This document shows, piece by piece, positions 7,852-14,855 of a DNA stretch of 53,430 nucleotides. The stretch comes from Actinomycetota bacterium. GTDB lineage: Bacteria; Actinomycetota; Acidimicrobiia; Acidimicrobiales; Acidimicrobilacustridaceae. The stretch covers positions 1 through 53,430 of the forward strand of contig WLCQ01000002.1 of NCBI GenBank assembly GCA_009705225.1, in the 5' to 3' direction. How positions within the stretch are numbered: the first letter of the stretch is position 1; each line of letters begins with the position of its first letter. The translations under genes were made by a program, and so were the position numbers. A model generated the notes under the pieces. It made no database searches and was not told the DNA's origin. It saw only the letters and a program-made list of their open reading frames with translations.

Positions 7852-8634
7852 TCAGAGCATGATCTCCCCGCCGTTGACGTTGAGATCGGCGCCGGTGATC
7901 ACGCTCGCGTAATCGGAAGCGAGGAATGCCACGGCATTCGCGCAGTCGGCGTCGTCGGGGATGATGCCGAGCGGAATGTCCTTGGTGATCTCAGCGATGA
8001 CGTCGTCGCGAGTGCGACCCGATGACACGGAGAAATCCACGTACATCTCGACCGGAGGTCCCCACATCCAGCCCATCGAGGCGGTGTTGACCCGGATGCC
8101 GGATGGGCCGAGTTCCTTCGCCAGCATGCGGGCGGCAGCGGTGAGAGCACCCTTCGAAGACGCGTATCCGGCCTGAGCCATGAGCGGCTTCTTCTGGATC
8201 ATCGAGTTGATGAACACGATCGAGCCACGTCCGGCCGGTTGCATGGCCTTCGCCACTTTCTGGGTGAGATCGAGCGTGCCGAACACGGTGACGTCGAAGG
8301 CCTTCTTCCAGTTGGCGAAGTCCGCATCGGTGAACATGGTGAACGCAGGCGGGATGAATGCACTGTTGACCAAACAATCGATCCGGCCGAACTCAGCGAG
8401 CGTGGCATCTACGAGATGCTGGGTGCGCTCGGGATCGGAGATATCGGTGGGGCACACGAGCACCCGACGTTCGGGCCACTGACGCTTGATCTCGTCGGCA
8501 ACCTCTTCCAGTTTGGATTCGGTGCGGGCGGCGAGCACCACATCGGAGCCCTCGCGGGCGAAGACGTAGGCGAGTTCCTGTCCGAGTCCCGGGCCGATAC
8601 CCGAGATGATCGAGACCTTGTCCTTGAGCATCAT
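7852..8634 (-). CDS. Short-chain dehydrogenase/reductase
   Basis: 260 residues, classical SDR. The NAD(P)-binding loop reads SGIGPGLG near the N-terminus. The usual NNAG is replaced by VNSAF. The catalytic Ser lies around FINSM and Tyr/Lys are in GYASSKG. The C-terminal GADLNVNGGEIML closes the fold. Acidic-to-basic pattern AARTESKLEE after strand 2 suggests NADP(H) use is possible. A Shine-Dalgarno (AAGGGGAA) precedes the ATGATG start. Divergent from the epimerase-like gene. Substrate unknown. Confidence 0.88.
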   Translation of the reverse strand: MMLKDKVSIISGIGPGLGQELAYVFAREGSDVVLAARTESKLEEVADEIKRQWPERRVLVCPTDISDPERTQHLVDATLAEFGRIDCLVNSAFIPPAFTMFTDADFANWKKAFDVTVFGTLDLTQKVAKAMQPAGRGSIVFINSMIQKKPLMAQAGYASSKGALTAAARMLAKELGPSGIRVNTASMGWMWGPPVEMYVDFSVSSGRTRDDVIAEITKDIPLGIIPDDADCANAVAFLASDYASVITGADLNVNGGEIML

Positions 8635-8713
8635 GCGTGTTCCCCTTCACGTGTCGGCCCTCATCAGTGGGCAGTGCTTGCTACCACGGATCACCACCCG
8701 TCGTGGCACTTGA

Positions 8714-8740
8714 GGACCCGCCGGTAGTCTCGGCGGGTCC
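8714..8740. promoter_or_regulatory. 10-bp perfect inverted repeat upstream of the epimerase-like gene
   Basis: GGACCCGCCG (8714-8723) pairs with CGGCGGGTCC (8731-8740) around a seven-base centre GTAGTCT that contains TAGTCT, a possible -10. It lies 12 bases before ATG 8753 in a divergent intergenic region. It could be an operator covering the promoter or a hairpin occluding the ribosome binding site. Confidence 0.5.
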
Positions 8741-8752
8741 ACTGGGGGTGCG

Positions 8753-9862
8753 ATGCGAACAAGTCTGGTCATCGGAGGAACAGGTCCCACCGGGATCCAT
8801 ATCGTGCAGGGCCTCGTTGATCGCGGCGACCATGTCACGATCCTGCACCGCGGCACCCACGAGCGTCCCGAGACCCCGGCGTCGGTGGAGCATCTCCATG
8901 CCGATCCCTATGACGTCGATTCATTGACCGCCGCGCTTTCCGGTCGTCAGTTCGATCTCATCGTCGCTATGTACGGCCGTCTGCGCCGCATCGCGGAACT
9001 CACGGTTGGCCTGACCGATCAGTTCGTTTCGGTGGGAGGTGTGCCAGCGATCCGTGGATGGATGAATCCGTGGCTGTTCGAGCCCAGCGGCTTGCCGGTA
9101 CCGGTCGATGAACACGCCGGAACCGTGCGCGCCTCCGAAGAGGACGAAAAGGGCTTCCGGGTGGCGCGCACCGAGGAGTTCGTGTTCGATAATCATCCGA
9201 ATGCGGCCCATTTCCGTTACCCGTACGCCTACGGTCCGTTGCAGGTGGTTCCGCGGGAGTGGAGCATCGTGCGGCGGGTGCTCGATGGCCGTACGCGCAT
9301 GATCATCCCGGACGATGGTCTTACCCTGCATCACCACGGGTACACCGAGAACCTCGCCCACGCCGTGCTGTGTGGCATCGATCATCCCGATCGCGCCGGT
9401 GGTCATATCTTCAACTGCGGCGACGACGAGGTGCTCTCGATTCGACAGGTGATCGAACTCGTCTGCACCGAACTCGGTCACGAGCTGTCATTGGTGTCGA
9501 TGCCGTTCGAGATCGCCACCCCGGCGCATCCGTTGGTGGCCCAACCAGCGCCGACGCACCGGGTGCTCGACACCTCGTTGCTACGAGAGCGGCTTGGGTA
9601 TCGCGATCTCGTGCCGGCCCGGGAGGCCGTGGCGCGCACTGCCCGTTGGCTGGTTGAGAACCCGATCGCACCGGGAGCTCCGGAGGAGTTCGTTCTCACC
9701 GATCCGTTCGATTATGAGGCCGAAGATTCGCTGATGGATGCCTGGTCGGCAGCGATCTCAAAGATTGCGCCGCCAGTATTCGGCGGTCGAGCCCCCGGGT
9801 TCGGCCTCGCCTACAGCGGTCCCGGCGGACGACCCCGGTCACAGGCCACATTCGACAACTGA
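8753..9862 (+). CDS. NAD-dependent epimerase/dehydratase-like protein (atypical extended SDR)
   Basis: 369 residues. The N-terminal GGTGPTG loop (residues 8-14) and the extended-SDR architecture, with a C-terminal substrate domain carrying YGPLQ and the later NCGDDEVLSIRQV segment, resemble the CSP41/isoflavone-reductase-like branch. The usual YxxxK catalytic pair is not seen; the equivalent stretch reads FRVARTEE, so Tyr and Lys appear replaced by Phe and Arg. The protein may bind rather than convert its ligand, or use a different mechanism. Monocistronic or first gene; the following DapB-like gene is on the same strand 79 bp later. Confidence 0.78.
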   Translation: MRTSLVIGGTGPTGIHIVQGLVDRGDHVTILHRGTHERPETPASVEHLHADPYDVDSLTAALSGRQFDLIVAMYGRLRRIAELTVGLTDQFVSVGGVPAIRGWMNPWLFEPSGLPVPVDEHAGTVRASEEDEKGFRVARTEEFVFDNHPNAAHFRYPYAYGPLQVVPREWSIVRRVLDGRTRMIIPDDGLTLHHHGYTENLAHAVLCGIDHPDRAGGHIFNCGDDEVLSIRQVIELVCTELGHELSLVSMPFEIATPAHPLVAQPAPTHRVLDTSLLRERLGYRDLVPAREAVARTARWLVENPIAPGAPEEFVLTDPFDYEAEDSLMDAWSAAISKIAPPVFGGRAPGFGLAYSGPGGRPRSQATFDN

Positions 9863-9929
9863 GACCTCCACTGAGGGAGCACGCCTAGCGGTCGGGTTCG
9901 ATTCACCGGCGAGCCGCCAGCGTCACAAC

Positions 9930-9935
9930 TAGGGT
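9930..9935 (+). promoter_or_regulatory. Candidate leaderless -10 (TAGGGT)
   Basis: TAGGGT ends six bases before ATG 9942, with no Shine-Dalgarno between. Consistent with transcription beginning at the start codon of the DapB-like gene. Confidence 0.45.
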
Positions 9936-9941
9936 CCGGAT

Positions 9942-11018
9942 ATGACCTACAAAGTTGTCGTCTGGGGAACAGGGAACGTGGGCCGACCCGCTATCCGGGC
10001 AGTGGCCGCACATCGGGATCTCGAACTGGCCGGGGTGATCGTCGCCAACCCGGACAAGGTCGGCCGCGACGCCGGTGAGCTCGCCGGCATCGCCCCGCTC
10101 GGGGTGCTCGCCACCGACGACACCTCCATCGCGTTCGCCGATGACATCGACGCCATCGTCTACGCCGCCACCGCCGACACCCGACCCATGGAGGCCTACA
10201 TGGACCTCGAACGATGCTTGCGTTCGGGGCGCAATGTGGTGTCCACCTCGTTCTACCCGTTGCTGCATCCGGCGAGCATGCCGTCGGAGCTCACTGGTCT
10301 GCTCGAACCAGCCTGGACCGCCGGTGGGTCGTCGGTGTTCGTGTCCGGCATCGACCCGGGTTGGGCGCTCGACATCCTGCCGGGACTCGTGAGCGGTGTC
10401 GGGGCGGGCATCACCGAGATCCGCATCCAGGAAGTCTTCAATTACGCGCTCTATGACCAGCCTGATGTGGTGCGCAACATGATCGGGCTCGGCGGTCCCA
10501 TGGACGTCAAGCCCCAGATGTTGCAGGACATCTCGCTGAACATGGTGTGGGCGCCGATGGTGCGAATTGTGGCCGAGATGCTCGAGGTTGAACTCGACGG
10601 CATCACAACCTCAGTCGAGATGCTCCCGCTGGAACGAACCATCGAGGTTGATGGCATGGGCACCTTCGAGGAAGGCACCCTCGGGGCGTTCCGGTTCGAT
10701 GTCACCGGCGTCGTGAAGGGTCACCCGCTCATCGTGGTCGAGCATGTCACCCGCATCGACGATGAGTGTGCGCCTCATTGGCCGCAGCCACTCTCGCCCG
10801 GTGGCGAGCATCGGGTGGTCATGTCCGGCCACCCGCATCTCACCGTGAGCGTGCATGGCACCGAGCCCGGCGAACCCGGCGCAGCCGGTGGTGGCAATGC
10901 AACAGCGGCGAACCGCATCGTGAATGCCATTCCCGCGGTATGTGCGGCGCCTCCCGGACCGGTGAGTCCGATCGATCTTCCGCTCATCACCGGGGCGGCT
11001 CAATTGCGTCTGGGCTAA
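9942..11018 (+). CDS. Dihydrodipicolinate-reductase-like NAD(P)H dehydrogenase
   Basis: 358 residues. The N-terminal Rossmann domain starts KVVVWGTGNVGRPAIRAV, followed by the DDIDAIVYAATAD segment and the strand NVVSTSFYPLLHP, as in DapB-fold proteins. At this length it belongs with the 2,4-diaminopentanoate dehydrogenase/'amine dehydrogenase' branch common in actinobacteria rather than with lysine-pathway DapB (about 250 residues). The C-terminal part is Gly/Ala-rich (EPGEPGAAGGGNATAAN) before a final conserved-looking IDLPLITG segment. Substrate unknown. Convergent with the PhnZ-like gene with only three bases between stop codons. Confidence 0.8.
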   Translation: MTYKVVVWGTGNVGRPAIRAVAAHRDLELAGVIVANPDKVGRDAGELAGIAPLGVLATDDTSIAFADDIDAIVYAATADTRPMEAYMDLERCLRSGRNVVSTSFYPLLHPASMPSELTGLLEPAWTAGGSSVFVSGIDPGWALDILPGLVSGVGAGITEIRIQEVFNYALYDQPDVVRNMIGLGGPMDVKPQMLQDISLNMVWAPMVRIVAEMLEVELDGITTSVEMLPLERTIEVDGMGTFEEGTLGAFRFDVTGVVKGHPLIVVEHVTRIDDECAPHWPQPLSPGGEHRVVMSGHPHLTVSVHGTEPGEPGAAGGGNATAANRIVNAIPAVCAAPPGPVSPIDLPLITGAAQLRLG

Positions 11019-11026
11019 CGGCTAAC
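11013..11026. repeat. 7-bp tandem duplication containing both stop codons
   Basis: GGCTAAC occurs twice in tandem. The first copy supplies TAA (11016-11018) of the plus-strand gene and the second supplies the minus-strand TAG (11022-11024) of the PhnZ-like gene. Confidence 0.7.
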
Positions 11027-11573
11027 AGCTGGCGGCGAGGCGGTTGAGCATCTCGATATGGCTGTCGAGGGGTTCGACCACGAGTCCCTCGACCTTGCCG
11101 AGATCGTCCCAGCGGCGCAGGGAGCAGGCATCGGCGAACCCGGGGTTGGTCTCGAAGCTGGCCAGTTCCTCGGCAGACATCGGACCGCCCTGACGCCCGA
11201 GGCTCGCGAGTGACCCTGCGGAGAGCCCGGCGATGTACCCGGGTTCGGTGGCGGCGAGGTAGCGCTTGGCGCGCACATGCAACGCAATGGGAGCAGTGAC
11301 GGCGGCCGGGAAGAGCACCGAAAGAGCCGCTGCGCCGACGTCCTCATGGCGTTGCGAGATTGGTTGCTCGACAGTGCCACCGGCATTGAGATCGATGAGG
11401 TGTCCGATGTCGTGGAGCAGCGCGGCGGCGGTGAGCGCATCGGTCTCACCCGAGGAGCGGGCGTGGGCTGCGCATTGCAGGGCGTGGTCGAGTTGGGTGA
11501 TGTCCTCGTCGTAGTGATCGGTTCCCCACCTGTGGAAGAGGTCGAGGATCGAGTCGATCGAATCGAAGGTCAT
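11022..11573 (-). CDS. phnZ: PhnZ-like HD-domain di-iron oxygenase (phosphonate degradation)
   Basis: 183 residues, the length of PhnZ-type proteins. The HD ligands are visible as His30, His54-Asp55, His76, His99 and an Asp in LRRWDD (156/157). Their spacing matches what I recall for PhnZ (34, 58, 59, 80, 104, 161). HVRAKRYL and the QGGPMSAEE/LRRWDDLGKV segments are hallmarks of phosphonate-associated HDIG proteins. PhnZ oxidatively cleaves the C-P bond of an alpha-hydroxyphosphonate, releasing phosphate. The start ATG overlaps the stop of the PhnY-like gene (11570-11573), so the two are coupled. The lid segment reads H20-Y-D-E23, so substrate may differ from 2-aminoethylphosphonate. Assignment is by motif and neighbourhood. 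Confidence 0.8.
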   Translation of the reverse strand: MTFDSIDSILDLFHRWGTDHYDEDITQLDHALQCAAHARSSGETDALTAAALLHDIGHLIDLNAGGTVEQPISQRHEDVGAAALSVLFPAAVTAPIALHVRAKRYLAATEPGYIAGLSAGSLASLGRQGGPMSAEELASFETNPGFADACSLRRWDDLGKVEGLVVEPLDSHIEMLNRLAASC

Positions 11574-12346
11574 CGGATGATGGTTCCTTCGAAATCGCCG
11601 ATGAGCGAGATGCGACCGCTCCCGTTGTCGTCAGCGGCGAACTCGGCCATCTTCTGCTCGTAATAGGCCTCGCGGAGATCACCCTCACGGGCAGCGTTGT
11701 AGGTGGGATACATGGCCCGGCGACTCGCTCGTGAATTGTTCGGTCCGCTGCGATGCGGAGTGCGGGAGTGGAACCACAAGGTCTGGCCGGCCCACATGGG
11801 TACGGGCGTCCATTCGAACCTCTCAGCGAGATCCTCACGGATGCATCCGCGGTCGTTCATCGGGAGTACCTCGGCGTGCATTCCTGACACCACTTCGAGG
11901 CAGCCGTTGTCGAGCGTGACATCGTCGATCGCCACAAGGCACGAGACATGCGTGTCGACGAAGCGGTATGCCGGCGCATCCTGATGAGGAGCGAAACCGG
12001 CGCCGCCGATGAGCTTGTAGTTGATCTTCTCCTTGTAGAGCACTGCCCGCTCGCCCAACAGCATCGACGCAGTGTCGAGAAGTTCGCCCCGGGTGAGTAC
12101 CTCGCGCAGGCCGGCATGGAACGGCAGGAAGTTCTCGGTGCGGCACAGCTGCGGGCCGTGCGCGGTCATCTCACGATGGTGCAGGACACCGGACTCATCG
12201 GGCCATGAGGCCAACTCGTCGACCCAGTCCCGCAGCTCGGCGGTGACCTGGGGATCAAAGGGTTCGGTGAGCACCCAACCAGTGCGGCGGAAGTGCTCCA
12301 CCGCCCCGGGACCGAGTTCATGGACGGTCATGTCGGCGGCGTTCAC
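11570..12346 (-). CDS. phnY: PhnY-like Fe(II)/2-oxoglutarate dioxygenase (PhyH family)
   Basis: 258 residues, PhyH fold. The iron triad is seen as HQD in GFAPHQDAPAYRF and the distal His in TPHRSGPNNS, with the following Arg placed to bind 2-oxoglutarate. The KEKINYKLIGGAGFAPHQDAPAY stretch resembles PhnY/TmpA-type phosphonate hydroxylases. Proposed role: alpha-hydroxylation of a phosphonate, whose product the coupled PhnZ-like enzyme cleaves. The GTG start at 12346 is favoured because TAGCGT lies exactly six bases upstream (leaderless pattern); ATG 12331 is the alternative. Divergent from the phosphonate-ester-hydrolase-like gene. Confidence 0.8.
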   Translation of the reverse strand: MNAADMTVHELGPGAVEHFRRTGWVLTEPFDPQVTAELRDWVDELASWPDESGVLHHREMTAHGPQLCRTENFLPFHAGLREVLTRGELLDTASMLLGERAVLYKEKINYKLIGGAGFAPHQDAPAYRFVDTHVSCLVAIDDVTLDNGCLEVVSGMHAEVLPMNDRGCIREDLAERFEWTPVPMWAGQTLWFHSRTPHRSGPNNSRASRRAMYPTYNAAREGDLREAYYEQKMAEFAADDNGSGRISLIGDFEGTIIR

Positions 12347-12352
12347 GTTGTC

Positions 12353-12358
12353 ACGCTA
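12353..12358 (-). promoter_or_regulatory. Candidate leaderless -10 (TAGCGT) for the PhnY/PhnZ pair
   Basis: Minus-strand TAGCGT six bases before GTG 12346. It lies back-to-back with TACGCT (12399-12404) on the plus strand, 40 bases between, so the two -35 regions overlap and the cassette could be co-regulated. Confidence 0.45.
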
Positions 12359-12398
12359 CCGGCCGCGATCTGGCCGACCCCGACACCTTCGTCTGTCC

Positions 12399-12404
12399 TA
12401 CGCT
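12399..12404 (+). promoter_or_regulatory. Candidate leaderless -10 (TACGCT) for the phosphonate hydrolase operon
   Basis: TACGCT ends six bases before ATG 12411, the start of an eight-codon frame that runs into the TTG start of the sulfatase-fold gene. Confidence 0.45.
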
Positions 12405-12410
12405 CGGCCG

Positions 12411-12437
12411 ATGGTCTGCATCGGGAACCAGCGTTGA
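12411..12437 (+). other. Eight-codon mini-ORF overlapping the TTG start of the next gene
   Basis: ATG 12411 encodes MVCIGNQR and stops at TGA 12435-12437, which overlaps TTG 12434-12436 (sequence TTGA). With TACGCT six bases upstream of its ATG, the mRNA would begin at the mini-ORF, suggesting translational coupling to the weakly initiated TTG gene. Not proven to be translated. Confidence 0.4.
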
Positions 12438-13849
12438 ACTTCCTCATCATCACCCTCGATGAGTTCCGGGGCGACTCCATGTCGTGTGCCGGACATCGCG
12501 TGGTCCGAACACCGGCACTCGATGCGCTTGCCTCGCAGGGTGTGCGCTTCGCCCGTCATTACAGCCAGGCTGCGCCCTGTGCCCCCGGTCGTGCGGCGCT
12601 CTATACGGGCACGTATCAGATGAACAACCGGGTTGTTTTCAACGGTTCACCGCTCGATGACCGTTTCGACAACATGGCCCGTGCGGCCCGGCGCGCCGGA
12701 TATGCGCCGGCGCTGTTCGGCTACACCGATCAGGCCATCGACCCGCGAACAGTCGACTCGGATGATCCCCGACTGTTCACCTACGAGGGTGTGCTCCCGG
12801 GCTTCGACTGCATCGTGGATCTCACCGATCAGCGTCTGCCCTGGGCTGAGTGGGTACGGGCCAACGGCTTCGAAATCCCCGAAGACCCCGACGACGCACT
12901 GGCCACCGAGTCGGAGCGTCCCGCTGAGTTCGGGGTGAGTGCCTTCCTCACGAACGAGTTCCTCGACTGGCATGCACAGCAGAACGGCGCGTGGTTCGCG
13001 CATGTGAGTCACCTTCGCCCGCATCCGCCCTTCAGCGCCGCAGGGCACTGGGCCGAGGCCTTCGATCCAGCGGACGTGGACCTTCCGATTCCGACCCCGG
13101 AACCGGCGCATGCGCTCCATGAACTGTTGCTCTCGTTCCCGTTCAGTGCATCCCCGGCCGATGAAGCGGGCGTGCGCGAGATGCGAGCCCAGTACTACGG
13201 CATGATCGGCGACGTCGATGAACAACTGGGTCGGATCTGGCAGGCGCTGCGTGATGCCGACCAATGGGATGACACGGTGATCATCGTCACCAGTGATCAC
13301 GGCGAGCAGTTGGGCGACCACGGACTGCAGCAGAAGATGGGTTGGTTCGAGCAGAGCTACCACGTGCCGGCGATCATCCGAGACCCCCGACGTCCTGCGG
13401 GTCACGGCAGCACCGTGAACGCGTTCACCGAGAACGTCGATCTCTTCCCCACGTTGTGCGATGCCATGGCGATCGATATTCCTCGTCAGGTCGATGGAAG
13501 ACCACTCACCGAGTTCCTCGACGGCGGCGAACCCACCGACTGGCGCACCCATGCCCACTGGGAATTCGACTGGCGGTTCTTCATGCCCGGCGCCAACACC
13601 TCTGGTTGGCCCGATGATCGTCGGGGCGCCCACAACCAACTCGCCGCACAGCGCTCGGACACCACCGGCTTCGTGCAGTTCGCCGATGGCACCTCGCTGC
13701 TCTATGACCTTGTTGCCGATCCGACCTGGTCGTCGCCGATCGCTGATCCAGCCATGGCATTGACGGAAGCACAGCAGATGCTTGTGTGGCGCGCCGAGCA
13801 TGCTGAGCGAACACTCACCGATCAGTTCCTGTACCCGAGGCCGTCATGA
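12434..13849 (+). CDS. Sulfatase/alkaline-phosphatase-fold hydrolase, phosphonate monoester hydrolase-like
   Basis: 471 residues from TTG 12434. The formylglycine signature CAPGR lies at residues 49-53 inside PCAPGRAALYTGTYQMNNR, so Cys49 should be matured by a formylglycine-generating enzyme (none in this window). Metal ligands are expected at Asp9 (TLDEFRGD) and in TSDHGEQLGDHG. The NGSPLDDRFDNMARAARRAGY and LFGYTDQAIDPRT segments resemble phosphonate monoester hydrolases/phosphodiesterases more than arylsulfatases. TTG is chosen because the fold's first strand (NFLIITLDE) begins there; the frame remains open upstream but overlaps the PhnY-like gene. Next to phnY/phnZ, it could release free phosphonate from its esters. 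It overlaps the next gene by ATGA. Confidence 0.8.
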   Translation: MNFLIITLDEFRGDSMSCAGHRVVRTPALDALASQGVRFARHYSQAAPCAPGRAALYTGTYQMNNRVVFNGSPLDDRFDNMARAARRAGYAPALFGYTDQAIDPRTVDSDDPRLFTYEGVLPGFDCIVDLTDQRLPWAEWVRANGFEIPEDPDDALATESERPAEFGVSAFLTNEFLDWHAQQNGAWFAHVSHLRPHPPFSAAGHWAEAFDPADVDLPIPTPEPAHALHELLLSFPFSASPADEAGVREMRAQYYGMIGDVDEQLGRIWQALRDADQWDDTVIIVTSDHGEQLGDHGLQQKMGWFEQSYHVPAIIRDPRRPAGHGSTVNAFTENVDLFPTLCDAMAIDIPRQVDGRPLTEFLDGGEPTDWRTHAHWEFDWRFFMPGANTSGWPDDRRGAHNQLAAQRSDTTGFVQFADGTSLLYDLVADPTWSSPIADPAMALTEAQQMLVWRAEHAERTLTDQFLYPRPS

Positions 13850-14853
13850 GCACTGACCGCTTCGGTTGGCGTCATCGTCCCGGGGTAAAGGTCCTCGGCC
13901 TGTGCGTCGCGGTTCTTGCGGTAGTCATCCTTTCGAGCGCGTGTTCGTCGGAGTCGCCCGCGGCGACAACGGATTCAACGACCTCCTCGGTGTCGGTTGC
14001 GCCCACATCAACTGTCGCCTGTTCGACGCGAACCACCGAGCAGTACGCGCAGATCCCAGGTGTCGATCCGAACCTCACCAGTCTCGAGGTCTTCACACCA
14101 GCGGCGGAGGAGGATGGTTGTGTCGGACGCCCACTCGTGGTGTGGATTCATGGTGGGGGATGGACCAGCGGTGATCGCAGTGAGTACCTCGATGACAAGG
14201 TCGCATTGTTCACTGATGCAGGATTCGTCTTCGCGACCATCAACTACCGGCTCACCGACGCAGCTGTAGCCCCGCCGGCACCGCAGTACCCGGTGCATGA
14301 TCAGGACTCCGCCGACGCGATCGCGTGGCTCGTGGAAAACGCAGAAACCTATGGGATCGACGCGCGTCGGATCGCCGTGCTCGGCCACAGCGCGGGTGGT
14401 GGAATCACTGCAGCGATCTCAACCGATGAGACGTACCTCGGCCGTCATGGGCTGCCCCTCAGCACCATCCGCTGTGCGGCATCCATGGACGGCGAGGGAT
14501 ACGACGTGGTCGCCGGTGCGTCGTCAACGAACGCGTTCGCGGCGGGTACCTATCAGAACGCATTCGGCACTGATCCTGCTCTCTGGGCTGAGGCCTCACC
14601 GATTCGGCACGTTGCGGCCGGTAAGGGGATCCCGAAATTCTTCATCGCTGCTCGCGGTGCTGAATGGCGCATGGAGCAGCACAACGCGTTCATCGATGCG
14701 CTCGACGCTGCTGATGTGGTGACGACGGTGCTCGACGTGACCACGCTCGAACACGCCGACCTCACGACCCAGATCGGCCGGCCCGACGACACCCTCGTCA
14801 CTCCGGCCCTCATGGACTACCTCGGCGGTTGCTTCACGAGCCGCCGCCGCTGA
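13846..14853 (+). CDS. Lipoprotein alpha/beta-hydrolase (HSL-type esterase)
   Basis: 335 residues. Signal sequence with a hydrophobic run (about 14-29) and a lipobox ending LSSAC, predicting lipidated Cys33; then a Ser/Thr-rich linker and an alpha/beta-hydrolase domain. The oxyanion motif HGGGW and nucleophile elbow GHSAGGG place it in the hormone-sensitive-lipase-like group; the catalytic His is probably in LEHADL. It should be anchored outside the membrane. Its ATG overlaps the stop of the phosphonate-hydrolase-like gene (13846-13849), so the two form one operon. It might de-esterify an organophosphonate-containing molecule before uptake, which is inference from context. Confidence 0.82.
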   Translation: MSTDRFGWRHRPGVKVLGLCVAVLAVVILSSACSSESPAATTDSTTSSVSVAPTSTVACSTRTTEQYAQIPGVDPNLTSLEVFTPAAEEDGCVGRPLVVWIHGGGWTSGDRSEYLDDKVALFTDAGFVFATINYRLTDAAVAPPAPQYPVHDQDSADAIAWLVENAETYGIDARRIAVLGHSAGGGITAAISTDETYLGRHGLPLSTIRCAASMDGEGYDVVAGASSTNAFAAGTYQNAFGTDPALWAEASPIRHVAAGKGIPKFFIAARGAEWRMEQHNAFIDALDAADVVTTVLDVTTLEHADLTTQIGRPDDTLVTPALMDYLGGCFTSRRR

Positions 14854-14855
14854 AC

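Noticed and set aside
12293-12433. Upstream extension of the sulfatase-fold gene
   Set aside because: Overlaps the divergent PhnY-like coding region and promoter; the fold's first strand begins at TTG 12434.
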